This document shows positions 17,450 through 26,745 of a stretch of 64,000 nucleotides of DNA, piece by piece; positions within the stretch are counted from its first letter, which is position 1, and each line of letters starts with the position of its first letter. Below the pieces are notes generated by a model. The model was not told the origin of the DNA. It saw nothing but the letters and a program-made list of their open reading frames with translations, and did not search any database. Origin of the DNA: Leptospira sp. WS4.C2 (GTDB lineage: Bacteria; Spirochaetota; Leptospiria; Leptospirales; Leptospiraceae); assembly GCF_040833985.1 (NCBI RefSeq), contig NZ_CP162139.1:62001-126000 (forward strand). Direction: 5' to 3'. Both the position numbers and the translations under genes were made by a program.

Positions 17450-18217
17450 CTATCCTTTCCATTCCCATCGAATCAGGAATTCGCGATTCCCATCCGCACC
17501 TTGGATGGGAGATTCCGCTAGTCCTAAAAATTTTAGCCTAGAATCTAAGCTCTTTATTTTATGCCATACGGAACGTATCGTATAGCCGATCTTATGCGAA
17601 TCTTTGAGAACTCCACGATCTAATTGGGATGGGTGGACTTCAAACTGTGGTTTGAATAAAGAAATTCCTTGCCAAACAATCTGAGGACTAGTTTGAAATA
17701 AAGTGAGAAGAGATCCGAAAACGGGAACAAGTGATATAAAACTCAAATCCATCGTGATCCAAGTTTCTGGTGTCAGAGGTTCCAACTGCGTTATGGTAAG
17801 GTCTTTCAAATGGGTGCGGTCAAAGACTTTGACTTTAGGATCATTAGCAATTTTTTGTGCCAATTGCCCATACCCAACATCCACTGCGATGACATGAGAG
17901 GCCCCTTTTTCTAAAAGCACCTGACAAAAACCGCCGGTTGAGGAACCCAAATCTATACAGGTTTTGTTTTGGACATTAACATCCAAAAAGGAATTGAAAG
18001 CACCGAGAAGTTTGTATGCACCTCGGGATACATAAGTTTTTATTTTTTCTTTGGTACGAACATTGTCTTTCGGTGATATGTTGGTTCCGACTTTGGAAAC
18101 CACTACATCATTTACAAGGACAGAGCCAGAGAGAACCAACGATTGCGCAAATTTTAAGTCAATCGCATAACCTTCACGAACAAGGTATTCATCCAGTCTA
18201 ATTTTTTCTTTCGGCAA
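17450..18217 (-). CDS. tlyA: TlyA-family rRNA 2'-O-methyltransferase
   Basis: A 255-residue protein. The N-terminal S4 RNA-binding domain (RLDEYLVREGYAIDLKFAQSL, split as RLDEYLVREG and KFAQSLVLSG) is followed by an FtsJ-like methyltransferase domain. That domain has CIDLGSSTGGFCQVLLEKGA as SAM motif I and VIAVDVGYGQLA as motif II. TMDLSFISL and KPQFEV fit the family, whose studied members methylate cytidines of 16S and 23S rRNA and have been called haemolysins. It overlaps the prenyl synthase gene by 20 bases. The start at 18217 follows directly within that overlap. Confidence 0.92.
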   Translation of the reverse strand: MPKEKIRLDEYLVREGYAIDLKFAQSLVLSGSVLVNDVVVSKVGTNISPKDNVRTKEKIKTYVSRGAYKLLGAFNSFLDVNVQNKTCIDLGSSTGGFCQVLLEKGASHVIAVDVGYGQLAQKIANDPKVKVFDRTHLKDLTITQLEPLTPETWITMDLSFISLVPVFGSLLTLFQTSPQIVWQGISLFKPQFEVHPSQLDRGVLKDSHKIGYTIRSVWHKIKSLDSRLKFLGLAESPIQGADGNREFLIRWEWKG

Positions 18218-19121
18218 TGTATTTGGGCAATCCTAAAAAGAATTCATTGTTTAAGGAAGGTAAGTCGGATACGAGAGAAATTGCCCGAGCGACAGATTCA
18301 TCCCTTAATTTTTTAGCTATTTCCATTCCATAAAGACCAGGATATGTGAGTTTGCCGGCTTTGGCATCTTTGCCAGGAGTTTTACCAAGTTCCTCTAGAT
18401 TGCCTTCCACATCCAATATATCATCTGTGATTTGGAATAATAAACCAATTTCTTTTGCATAACTAGAAATGACAGCCTCTCTTTCCTTCCAATCGGGCCG
18501 GAGTCGGTTTCCCAGACGGAAGGATGCTTCAATCAAAGCACCAGTTTTTTTTTCATGGATGGATGTGAGTTTGGATTCTCTGTTTTTGGTACTCGGGTTT
18601 TTTTCTTCTTCGATATCTTCCATTTGCCCAAGGATCATTCCCTGGATACCCGCACCTTGGTGAAGGATTTGAATGGAATCACGAATGGCATTGGGGTCAG
18701 TTGTCTCAATTAAAGACAACAAATAGAAACTAAGGGAATTGAGTGTATCACCAGCAAGGATAGCCGTAGCTTCATCAAATTGGATGTGACAAGTAGGCAA
18801 ACCGCGACGGGTGTCATCATTGTCCATAGCAGGTAAGTCATCATGGATTAGTGAATAGGTATGAATGCATTCCACTGCTAACGCAGCTAAGTAAATTGAT
18901 TTATGATTATTCTTGTTGGTTTCTATCGGCAATTCATTTGGATTAAAAAAAGAATTGATTACAAAAATTGGTCGGATTCGTTTTCCGCCGGCCCGCAGGC
19001 TATATAAGCAAGCATCTGTTATGCGAGTGTTTGGAGAAAATAATTCTTTGGTATAGGATTCAAAAAAAGAATCAAAGAGTTGTTTGGAGTTTTTTAGAAT
19101 ATTGGAAAGGTGAGTAGGCAC
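18198..19121 (-). CDS. ispA: Polyprenyl (farnesyl/geranyl) diphosphate synthase
   Basis: Condenses isopentenyl diphosphate with allylic diphosphates to make farnesyl or geranylgeranyl diphosphate. The 307 residues are normal. The first aspartate-rich motif is DDLPAMDNDDTRRG at 94-107, the short form with two residues between Asp pairs. The second is DDILDVEG, and the basic motif is GGKRIRP at 45-51. Sequence alone suggests the IspA class but product length is uncertain. The start is GTG at 19121, with no clear ribosome site; a hairpin lies 10 bases upstream. It is followed by tlyA with a 20-base overlap. Confidence 0.9.
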   Translation of the reverse strand: MPTHLSNILKNSKQLFDSFFESYTKELFSPNTRITDACLYSLRAGGKRIRPIFVINSFFNPNELPIETNKNNHKSIYLAALAVECIHTYSLIHDDLPAMDNDDTRRGLPTCHIQFDEATAILAGDTLNSLSFYLLSLIETTDPNAIRDSIQILHQGAGIQGMILGQMEDIEEEKNPSTKNRESKLTSIHEKKTGALIEASFRLGNRLRPDWKEREAVISSYAKEIGLLFQITDDILDVEGNLEELGKTPGKDAKAGKLTYPGLYGMEIAKKLRDESVARAISLVSDLPSLNNEFFLGLPKYIAERKN

Positions 19122-19130
19122 TTGGAAAAG

Positions 19131-19156
19131 GACCGGTTCTACCTAAAGAACCGATC
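19131..19156 (-). terminator. Hairpin between ndk and ispA
   Basis: On the minus strand GATCGGTTCT and AGAACCGGTC pair with one mismatch around a 6-base loop, followed by CTTTTCC. It could end the ndk transcript. It lies only 10 bases before the GTG of ispA, so it could also act as an attenuator or limit translation. The short T-run makes the call moderate. Confidence 0.45.
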
Positions 19157-19173
19157 TTTGTTTTTGTTCAAAC

Positions 19174-19587
19174 TTAGTTAAGTTCATAACCTTTGAAGAA
19201 AAACGCAATTTCTTGGAGTGCGTTTTCTACAGAGTCAGAACCGTGAACCGCATTCGCTTCTTTGCTTTCTGCAAAGAGGGCACGGATGGTTCCCGCTTTC
19301 GCTTCTTTCGGGTCAGTGGCACCAATCACCTCTCTCCAATGAGCCACTGCGTTGTCTCTTTCGAGAGCGCAAGCAACGATAGGGCCAGAAGCCATGTATG
19401 TGCAAAGGTCATTGTAGAAGGGGCGAGCTGCGTGAACCGCGTAAAATTGTTTTGCGTCTTCGAGGCTGAGTTTTAGGAATTTCATTCCTAGGATTTTAAA
19501 TCCTTCTTTTTCAATTCTTTGAAGGATGTCACCGATGTGTTTGTTTTTCACAGCATCGGGTTTAAGCATAATAAAAGTTCTTTCCAT
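19174..19587 (-). CDS. ndk: Nucleoside diphosphate kinase
   Basis: Transfers the gamma phosphate of ATP to other nucleoside diphosphates through a phosphohistidine. The 137 residues are the usual length. It begins [13 protein letters not shown], the conserved N-terminus, and has the active-site block [12 protein letters not shown] with the catalytic His. [20 protein letters not shown] is the conserved nucleotide-binding loop. It stands between the antiporter gene and a hairpin that precedes ispA, so it is likely a single-gene transcript or shares one with its neighbours. Confidence 0.97.
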   Translation of the reverse strand: MERTFIMLKPDAVKNKHIGDILQRIEKEGFKILGMKFLKLSLEDAKQFYAVHAARPFYNDLCTYMASGPIVACALERDNAVAHWREVIGATDPKEAKAGTIRALFAESKEANAVHGSDSVENALQEIAFFFKGYELN

Positions 19588-19629
19588 ATCTCCAAAAGCT
19601 TGGAGAAACCGAAAAAAGCAATCGAATCT

Positions 19630-21738
19630 TTAGGTGGTTAAAAACCGAACCAAAAGAAAAGAAGTTGGGAGAAGATCCATTTTTTCAAATCCCATTTCTT
19701 CCCAAACATTTAGATCAATCAGAATCAGTGAATATCCTGTGATTTTATTTAAGGAAATCGGGTAAGGATTCAAATCAGTTTCTGGTTGGACGAGGTCCTC
19801 CACCTTGATTTTGTTCGACTTCATTCCTTTGAGAGAGGTTAGTTTTTGGGCAAAACCTAGGATTGGGTCTTTTTCCCCTTTATAAAGAATGGCCACTTTT
19901 TCCACAGACTCGAGTCCATTGTCGATAAGAACTCCAACCGTTGCAGGGCAATAGTTTAGGATTCCTTTGATTTTCCCTCCCGTATAACTCCGGGAAAATA
20001 AAGGTTTGGCAGCACCGATTAGGAGGAGGTCTGTATGTTTGATTTTAGCAAAATTAACAATTTCATAAGTGACATTATCTGTAATGCGATATTCCGTTTG
20101 GACTTGGATGCCCATACTAGAGCCTGTTTGGCGAATGGATTCAAAACTAGCATCGCGATAACGACGAATTTCTTCATTGGAAAGAGAATCGTTTGGTGAA
20201 ATGTGAAGGGCGGTGATCTCTAAATTTTTCTTTTGGTTTCCTGAGAGAGAATAAGCAAAACGAACTAAACTCTTTCCCATTTTTTCTTGGGCGAAAGCCA
20301 CTAACACTCGTAACTTGCGATCTGTTGGTTTTTCTGTAGGGATTTGTTTTTCAGATTTGGAGAAGAACTTTTGAATTCCATCCAGGAGGGGACCTGTGGA
20401 GAGAGTGGTCACAAGTGCCATGAGGACAAAGACTGCAAAGATTTCGGGACTTAAGATTCCGAGATCATATCCAATATTGAGAACCACAAGTTCCATAAGG
20501 CCCCTTGTGTTCATTAAAGCACCGATGGAAAGAGAGTCCTCCCAGTTGGAACCAGCAATTTTTGCAGCAAAGGCGCTTCCCACAAATTTTCCGACAACGG
20601 CAACGAGGATCACCAAACCAAAAACAAACCAAAGATGGGAATCGTTAAGAAGGCCAATTTCAGTCCGGAGTCCAGTGATGACAAAAAATATTGGTAAAAA
20701 CAAAATGACCGCGATGTCTTCGATTTTTTCTGCGATGAGTTTCTTTAGATTTCCTTCGGCCGGCATAATCACACCAGCAAGGAAGGCTCCGAATAACGCA
20801 TGAATTCCTATTACCTCTGTTGTGAGTGAGGAAAGAAATAGAATCATCATGATGAGAGCGACAGCCGTTCGTGTTAGGTTTTCACGAGAGATATAAATAG
20901 AACCCAATCGTTTGAGAAAGGGTGCTACCAAATAAATCATGGTTAGGATATAGGCAAAAGACAATCCTATGGTAAATAGGGCAGTGTTTAGATTTCCGGC
21001 TTTGGAGATGGTAACAATGATCGCAAGTAAGATCCAAGCGGTAATATCGTCGGCAGCAGCACAAGTGAGAACCATAGCACCGAGTGGTGTCCTTGTGAGG
21101 TTTCTTTCCTGAAGGATTCTTGCAAGGACAGGAAAGGCAGTGATACTCATGGCAATTCCCATAAAGAGGGAAAAAGATAAAAATCCTACATTCTCAGGAG
21201 CATAGTCTGTATAAAAATAATAAGCCAGAATCATTCCTAAAAAGAAAGGGAATATGATACTCGCATGACTGATGATAATCGCAGAGTGGGCTTTGTTTTT
21301 GAGAACAGATAAATCTAATTCCATCCCGATGATGAACATAAAAAGAACCAATCCAATTTGGCTGAGTGTTCCGAGAGTAGGAAGACTTGCCGGTGGAAAC
21401 AAAAATCCCATGGTTTCCGGGAAGTAGTAACCGAGAAGGGATGGTCCAAGCAAAATCCCTGCAACAATTTCTCCCATGACGGAGGGTTGTTTGAGTTTGC
21501 GTGAAAAAATATATCCAACAAACCTTGCCGAACCACATACGATGATGATTTGAAGAAAAAGAAGAGCCAGCGGATGGTGGAACCGGTTAAAAAAATTCTC
21601 CGTATCCAAATGTTCATTGGAAACTAAAACTATATTTTTGGCTGTTTCGAGTAGACTTCCGGCTTGTAATAGGAAATACCCAAGAGAACCAAATAGAAGT
21701 AAGGTGAAGCCGTAAAAGACAGAAGAACGTGTTTTCAT
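19630..21738 (-). CDS. CPA2-type cation/proton antiporter with universal-stress-like tail
   Basis: A 702-residue integral membrane protein. An N-terminal single helix is followed by about 12 helices of a Na+/H+ or K+/H+ exchanger domain. The markers are QPSVMGEIVAGILLGPSLLG, split as VMGEIVAGILLGPSLLG, then LSQIGLVLFMFIIGMELDL and CAAADDITAWILLA, with the paired Asp expected for electrogenic exchange. The last 230 residues are soluble and resemble a universal stress (Usp) domain, with VLVAFAQEKMGKSLVRFA and LLLIGAAKPLFS. It probably balances monovalent cations and pH, with nucleotide control through the tail. It follows coaD by 18 bases. Confidence 0.9.
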   Translation of the reverse strand: MKTRSSVFYGFTLLLFGSLGYFLLQAGSLLETAKNIVLVSNEHLDTENFFNRFHHPLALLFLQIIIVCGSARFVGYIFSRKLKQPSVMGEIVAGILLGPSLLGYYFPETMGFLFPPASLPTLGTLSQIGLVLFMFIIGMELDLSVLKNKAHSAIIISHASIIFPFFLGMILAYYFYTDYAPENVGFLSFSLFMGIAMSITAFPVLARILQERNLTRTPLGAMVLTCAAADDITAWILLAIIVTISKAGNLNTALFTIGLSFAYILTMIYLVAPFLKRLGSIYISRENLTRTAVALIMMILFLSSLTTEVIGIHALFGAFLAGVIMPAEGNLKKLIAEKIEDIAVILFLPIFFVITGLRTEIGLLNDSHLWFVFGLVILVAVVGKFVGSAFAAKIAGSNWEDSLSIGALMNTRGLMELVVLNIGYDLGILSPEIFAVFVLMALVTTLSTGPLLDGIQKFFSKSEKQIPTEKPTDRKLRVLVAFAQEKMGKSLVRFAYSLSGNQKKNLEITALHISPNDSLSNEEIRRYRDASFESIRQTGSSMGIQVQTEYRITDNVTYEIVNFAKIKHTDLLLIGAAKPLFSRSYTGGKIKGILNYCPATVGVLIDNGLESVEKVAILYKGEKDPILGFAQKLTSLKGMKSNKIKVEDLVQPETDLNPYPISLNKITGYSLILIDLNVWEEMGFEKMDLLPTSFLLVRFLTT

Positions 21739-21756
21739 AGTATCCTCATTTTCGCC

Positions 21757-22239
21757 TTAAACGGAGAATTTTTTTGTAAGGGCTTCGCCCACAATGTCTG
21801 GAACTTGGTTAGATACAGCTCTTCCATGTCTTGCTACTTCTTTGACGATGGTTGAGGATACAAAGGAGTACTCATTGTCTGCCATTAAGAAATAAGTTTC
21901 GATTTCTGGGGCTAATTTTTTATTCATAAGCGAAATTGCATATTCATAGTCGAAATCTGTGACAGCCCGAAGTCCCCGCAAAATAACACGAGAGTTTTTT
22001 TCTTTGCAATAATCGACCGTGAGGCCTTCAAAAGTATCGATTTTGATTTTGTCCCAACCCTTAAAGACCTTTCCAATCATTTCCACCCGTTCTTCTGGTG
22101 AAAAAAGAGAGCTTTTTTTGGAGTTAATGGCGACTGCTATGATGATCTCTTCAAATAACGGATGAGCTCGCCGTATAATGTCGAGATGACCGTTGGTGAA
22201 CGGGTCAAAAGAACCTGGATATACGGCGATATTTTTCAT
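21757..22239 (-). CDS. coaD: Phosphopantetheine adenylyltransferase
   Basis: The penultimate step of coenzyme A synthesis: 4'-phosphopantetheine plus ATP gives dephospho-CoA. The 160 residues are standard. The N-terminus [20 protein letters not shown] holds the HxGH-type nucleotidyltransferase motif in the variant [21 protein letters not shown] and [16 protein letters not shown] are signatures. It lies one base from the end of argG and is read in the same direction, so translation is probably coupled. Confidence 0.97.
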   Translation of the reverse strand: MKNIAVYPGSFDPFTNGHLDIIRRAHPLFEEIIIAVAINSKKSSLFSPEERVEMIGKVFKGWDKIKIDTFEGLTVDYCKEKNSRVILRGLRAVTDFDYEYAISLMNKKLAPEIETYFLMADNEYSFVSSTIVKEVARHGRAVSNQVPDIVGEALTKKFSV

Positions 22240-22240
22240 C

Positions 22241-23449
22241 TTATTTATTTACCCGAGCCCACTCTTTCATGGGAAGTCCGTAAAGGTTGATAAACCCTTC
22301 GGCATCGTACTGGTTGTACAACTCTTCTTTTTCAAAAGTGGAAAGTCCCGCGTTGTAAAGGGACTTGTTTGATTTTCTGCCGACGACCGTACAATTGCCT
22401 TTATACAATTTGATTCGTACAGTTCCGTTTACATATTTTTGTGTGTAATCCATATAAGCCCGGAGAGCATTCATTTGGTTAGAATACCATTGGCCATTGT
22501 AGATATAACGAGCAAACTCTTGAGAGAGTTCGTCTTTTTTGTGTTGGGTGTCACGATCGAGTGTGATGGATTCTAAATCACGGTGGGCAATGTGTAAAAT
22601 GGTTCCACCGGGAGTTTCATAGACACCGCGAGATTTGATTCCTACAAGTCTGTTTTCTACGATGTCGACTCTTCCGACTCCGTTTTTTCCACCTAAATCG
22701 TTTAAGGTCTCCATCACTTCGAGTGGATTCATTTTTTTTCCATCGATAGCAACACAGTCTCCATTTTCAAAATCCAATTCCAAGTAAGTTGGTTTGTCTG
22801 GAGCTTTTTCTGGAGAAACCGTTAAGATAAACATATCTTCTTTAGGTTCATTGAATGGATCTTCCAAAATTCCACCTTCAAAAGAAAGGTGCATTAAGTT
22901 ACGATCCATACTATAAGGTTTAGCGGCTGTTACGGGAACAGGGATTCCTTTTTTCTTTGCATATTCAATGAGGTCGGCTCGGCCACCAAAATCCCAAGTT
23001 CTCCAAGGGGCAATGATTTGTAAATTTGGGGAAAGGGCTTTGAAAGTAAGTTCGAAACGAACTTGGTCGTTTCCTTTTCCTGTGGCGCCGTGAGAGAAAG
23101 CATCGGCACCTTCTTTCGTTGCCACTTCTGCCATAGCTTTGGCAATGAGTGGCCTTGCGAGAGAAGTACCTAATAGGTAACGCATTTCATAAATAGCATT
23201 TCCGCGAATGGCGGGAAAAATAAAATCACGTGCAAATTCCAAACGAAGGTCTTGGATGTAGACTTTGGAAGCTCCGGTATTTTTACCTTTTTCTTCGAGA
23301 CCGGTTAGCTCTTCTTTTTGACCAACATCGGCACAAAAAGCAATGACTTCACAACCATAGGTATCTTTCAACCAAGCAAGGATGACGGAAGTATCTAGTC
23401 CACCAGAGTAAGCGAGAACGATTTTTTTGGGAGCAGGTTTCTCTTTCAT
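22241..23449 (-). CDS. argG: Argininosuccinate synthase
   Basis: Joins citrulline and aspartate in arginine synthesis, using ATP. The 402 residues match the family. The ATP PP-loop [17 protein letters not shown] is at residues 12-28. [16 protein letters not shown] and [20 protein letters not shown] are conserved substrate loops, the latter shown here as [16 protein letters not shown]. It is first in a likely transcript with coaD and the antiporter and diverges from the nitrilase-like lipoprotein gene across 81 bases. Confidence 0.97.
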   Translation of the reverse strand: MKEKPAPKKIVLAYSGGLDTSVILAWLKDTYGCEVIAFCADVGQKEELTGLEEKGKNTGASKVYIQDLRLEFARDFIFPAIRGNAIYEMRYLLGTSLARPLIAKAMAEVATKEGADAFSHGATGKGNDQVRFELTFKALSPNLQIIAPWRTWDFGGRADLIEYAKKKGIPVPVTAAKPYSMDRNLMHLSFEGGILEDPFNEPKEDMFILTVSPEKAPDKPTYLELDFENGDCVAIDGKKMNPLEVMETLNDLGGKNGVGRVDIVENRLVGIKSRGVYETPGGTILHIAHRDLESITLDRDTQHKKDELSQEFARYIYNGQWYSNQMNALRAYMDYTQKYVNGTVRIKLYKGNCTVVGRKSNKSLYNAGLSTFEKEELYNQYDAEGFINLYGLPMKEWARVNK

Positions 23450-23530
23450 AGAATAAGGTCAAAATAAAAGAAAAAACTAAGAACACAATTAAATATTGTC
23501 TGAAACGAAATTGTGTAGTAGATTTGGTGG

Positions 23531-24679
23531 ATGCGTTTTTTCCTTTCTTTCTCAGTTTTTGTAAGCCTCAGCGTTTTTACGATCCAGTGTCAAAAGCAAG
23601 TTGTATCTCAGGAGGAAATCACGAAGTTCCTTCCCAAACCAAAGATATACATCCAACGAGAAGGAACGGGAAAACGTGGAAGTTTTGTAGGGATAGAACC
23701 CTATCTCAACAAGTACAGCTACGCAACAGAAGATAGTTTTTATCTCGCCTTACGTGATTACTTTCAAATGGCAAAAGAGAAGGAACTTCTCTTTGTCGAT
23801 CGCAGTATCGTTGTCCTACCGGAATATCTGGGAACTTGGCTTGTGGTGACAGCCGATGACAAATCGATTTTTGCCTCCACTACAATTCAAGAGGCGATGG
23901 AAGTTCTGGTAAAACAAAACTTAGGATCCTTTCTTTGGCATTATCTATTTAGTAATTCTTACTCGGCTGATACTTTGAAAGAAACACTCTTTCGAATGAA
24001 GGCATGGCAGATGTCTGATAGATACCAATCGGTGTTTGTAAGGCTTGCCCTTGAGTATCGGGTAGCGATTGTAGCGGGTTCCATTGTGCTTCCTCACCCC
24101 AAAGTCATTGAAGGAAAAATCACCCCAACCGATGGCCCCTTGGAAAATGTAAGTTTTTATTTTCATCCGGATGGTCGAGTCGATGACCAAATCGTTCGTA
24201 AACTTTTTCCCATCATTGAGGAAAAAGAATTTTTAACTGAGGGGAAGTTAGAAGAAAATCCTACTTACCAAACTTCTCTTGGGAAATTGTATACTATGGT
24301 TTGTGCCGATTCTTGGTTTCCGGAAGTATATCAGGAATTAAAAAATTCAGAAGCAGAACTTTTAGCTGTTCCTTCCTTTGTTTCACCTGCTGATGCGTGG
24401 ACCACCAAATGGAATGGTTACAACGGTTATGCGAATCCTAAAGATATCGATCCCAAAGACATTGGTTCTATTTCAGAACGGGCTGCCTGGAAAAAATATG
24501 CCATGTTGGGTCGCCTGAAAGATCCTAAAGTAAAGGCGGGAATCAATGTGTTTTTTCGGGGAGAGATTTGGGATATGAAAGCAGGCGGCGATGCCTTTTT
24601 ATCTCTTGGGGGAAAACCAGTTTTGAATGTTGTAAAAGAAGAAAAAAACCAAGGAAGATTGTATGTACTCTTTCTCTAG
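23531..24679 (+). CDS. Nitrilase-superfamily (carbon-nitrogen hydrolase) lipoprotein
   Basis: A 382-residue protein that begins with a lipoprotein signal (lipobox TIQC, Cys near residue 20). The rest is a carbon-nitrogen hydrolase fold. The catalytic Glu is in SIVVLPEYLGTW, a Lys is in VLPHPKVIEGK, and the nucleophile Cys is in TMVCADSWFPEVY. Such enzymes hydrolyse amides or nitriles; as a lipoprotein it would face the periplasm or cell surface, which is unusual outside the apolipoprotein N-acyltransferase Lnt. Its end overlaps the small GMC subunit gene by 17 bases, so it leads a three-gene operon. Confidence 0.8.
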   Translation: MRFFLSFSVFVSLSVFTIQCQKQVVSQEEITKFLPKPKIYIQREGTGKRGSFVGIEPYLNKYSYATEDSFYLALRDYFQMAKEKELLFVDRSIVVLPEYLGTWLVVTADDKSIFASTTIQEAMEVLVKQNLGSFLWHYLFSNSYSADTLKETLFRMKAWQMSDRYQSVFVRLALEYRVAIVAGSIVLPHPKVIEGKITPTDGPLENVSFYFHPDGRVDDQIVRKLFPIIEEKEFLTEGKLEENPTYQTSLGKLYTMVCADSWFPEVYQELKNSEAELLAVPSFVSPADAWTTKWNGYNGYANPKDIDPKDIGSISERAAWKKYAMLGRLKDPKVKAGINVFFRGEIWDMKAGGDAFLSLGGKPVLNVVKEEKNQGRLYVLFL

Positions 24680-25190
24680 AAAATCCTTTCTCGCACTTCT
24701 GCTATTCTGTGCGGGAATTAAATCCAAAATCCGATATTTCTATTTTAGTGATTCGGAAACAAAAACAGTCACTGCTTTTGCCGAAGTGGTCCTACCGATT
24801 ACAGAACCAGGAATGCCGAGCTTAGAAGAAGCAAATGTTATGCGAAGATTAGATGAGGAATTGTACTTTGTTTCGGAAGAAATTCAGGAAGATTTCCATT
24901 CCGCTGTGATGGTTATGGAATACCTTCCTCTTCTTTACGGACAGTTTGCTTTTTTTTCAAATCTAAGTTTGGAAAAACGCGAAGAACTACTATTGGAATT
25001 AGCAGAAACAGATTCCGATATTCTGCGAGCCGTTGTCGGTAATTTAAAACTACTAGTTTGTCTTGTTTACTATGGACACAAATCCACATGGAATTCCATT
25101 TCCTATCCTGGTCCCTTTGCCAATCCACCTGAGAAGTGGAGTGAAGCAAGAATCCACTACCAAAATTTAGTGAAAGGCAAAGGGGTATAA
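24663..25190 (+). CDS. Gluconate-2-dehydrogenase subunit-3-like small subunit
   Basis: A 175-residue partner of the following GMC dehydrogenase. An SRKSFLALLLF start resembles a weakened twin-arginine signal. The body has FAEVVLPITEPGMPS, the landmark of this small-subunit family, and ends with YYGHKSTWNSISYPGPFANPP. It most likely helps export the large subunit and anchors it at the periplasmic face. A paralogue precedes the second GMC gene (37606-38175). It is flanked by a 17-base overlap on its left and one base on its right, showing an operon. Confidence 0.78.
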   Translation: MYSFSRKSFLALLLFCAGIKSKIRYFYFSDSETKTVTAFAEVVLPITEPGMPSLEEANVMRRLDEELYFVSEEIQEDFHSAVMVMEYLPLLYGQFAFFSNLSLEKREELLLELAETDSDILRAVVGNLKLLVCLVYYGHKSTWNSISYPGPFANPPEKWSEARIHYQNLVKGKGV

Positions 25191-25191
25191 T

Positions 25192-26745
25192 ATGAAGTCA
25201 GGACTTTATCGTGATTATCAATCCTACCATCCAAAGGAAACCATCATCGCCGATGTTGTGGTGATTGGTTCTGGATGTGGTGGGTCTACCATGGCTTACG
25301 AACTTTCTAAAAAGGGACTGAAAGTGGCTCTCATCGAACAAGGGGGAAACTACCATACAGGAACTTTTGACAACAACGAACTGAATATGGGGGGAAAGGT
25401 TTCTGCCGAGAGAAACTTCCATACAACCGAGGATGGTGGGATCAATCTTGTCTATGGAAATAATTTGGGAGGGGCTTCGGTCCACTACTGGGCAGACAGT
25501 TACCGCACACCAGAAGATCGATTATTGTTATGGAACCGAAAATACGGGATCGAACACCACTTACCGGAAGATTTAAAATCCTTTTGGTCGGAATTAGAAT
25601 CGGATCTCCATGTCACCCCTGCCGGGGAAGAATATTTTAATCCAATGAATCGTTTGTTTCGTGGTGCCTCACAACGATTAGGTTGGGAAGGTCATGCCGT
25701 CCCGCAAGCAAGAAAGAACTGCCAAAAGTCCGGTCATTGTATGCAAGGTTGTCTATTCGGCGCCAAACAGTCGCAACTTGTGACTCATATCCCAAGAGCC
25801 GTACAATTAGGAACGGATGTTTATACAGACCTTCGGGCCGAAAAATTAATCTATGTTGGTCAGAAAGTTACAGGTCTCGAAGCCGTGGTGATCGACAGGC
25901 GGACTTTAAGGCCAACGGCCACAAAGGTGTCCTTTCAAGCCAAAGCTGTCTGTGTATCTGCCGGTGGATTTGGAAGTTCTACTTTTTTACTTCGGAATGG
26001 TCTCAAAAAAAGATTACCTGCTCTCGGAGAATTCCTTGCGATCAATCCTTCTCCCATGGTACATGCGTTATATGAAGAGCCCATCGTCCAGTGGCGTAAT
26101 ATTCCGGCTGCCTATGGAGTCGAAGGATTTCGTTTGGCACGTTACCAAAATGGGAACTATAGGGAAGGTGGGTATATGCTGATGCCAAATCAATTGCAAC
26201 CGGCAACACTTGCGGCCCTCATTCCTAGTTTTGGAAAAGAGCATTTTCATTATATGAAACAAATGGAACACTTAGGCGGAACCATTGGTTGGATTGATGA
26301 TGTGGATGGGGAACTTGGTTCCATTGAAGTGGATCTCTTTGGAAAAAGAAAAATTCATTATCCATTTGGAAAAATCACCAAACAGATCTTTAGTGATCTT
26401 ACCTATAAACAAATGAAACTCAATTTTGAGGCCGGTGCTAAGGAAGTGTTCCTTGCTGGGATGAAACTTCGGAAATATTCTAAAATGCCGAAGAAAGAAG
26501 AAATTGATGCACTTGCTTGGCGGCCTGCAGAATTTCCGATGGCAGCTCCTCATCCTGCTGGTGGTTGTCGGATGGGAAAATCACCGGATAAATCCGTGGT
26601 GAATTCTCGCCACCAAGTTCACGGGTTTCAAAATTTGTTTGTCGCAGACTCTTCTGTATTTCCTACAGGGGTCAGTGTGGATCCAAGTTTTACCATTATG
26701 GCTTTTAGTAAAAAAGCCTCTGAGTTTATAATGGATGTTATGTGA
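25192..26745 (+). CDS. GMC-family FAD dehydrogenase
   Basis: A 517-residue flavoprotein. VVVIGSGCGGSTMAYELS (glycine motif 26-31) binds FAD. NNLGGASVHYWADSYRTP is the GMC signature-like loop. The C-terminal HPAGGCRMG (His about 454) and VADSSVFPTGVSVDPSFTIM hold the catalytic and FAD region. A cluster C177-x5-C183-x3-C187 (in NCQKSGHCMQGCLFGAKQS) recurs with the same spacing in the paralogue at 38168-39709. It has no signal of its own, so export with the small subunit is likely. It probably oxidises an alcohol or sterol-like hydroxyl; the substrate is unknown. Its end overlaps the convergent RNA methyltransferase gene by 8 bases. Confidence 0.87.
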   Translation: MKSGLYRDYQSYHPKETIIADVVVIGSGCGGSTMAYELSKKGLKVALIEQGGNYHTGTFDNNELNMGGKVSAERNFHTTEDGGINLVYGNNLGGASVHYWADSYRTPEDRLLLWNRKYGIEHHLPEDLKSFWSELESDLHVTPAGEEYFNPMNRLFRGASQRLGWEGHAVPQARKNCQKSGHCMQGCLFGAKQSQLVTHIPRAVQLGTDVYTDLRAEKLIYVGQKVTGLEAVVIDRRTLRPTATKVSFQAKAVCVSAGGFGSSTFLLRNGLKKRLPALGEFLAINPSPMVHALYEEPIVQWRNIPAAYGVEGFRLARYQNGNYREGGYMLMPNQLQPATLAALIPSFGKEHFHYMKQMEHLGGTIGWIDDVDGELGSIEVDLFGKRKIHYPFGKITKQIFSDLTYKQMKLNFEAGAKEVFLAGMKLRKYSKMPKKEEIDALAWRPAEFPMAAPHPAGGCRMGKSPDKSVVNSRHQVHGFQNLFVADSSVFPTGVSVDPSFTIMAFSKKASEFIMDVM

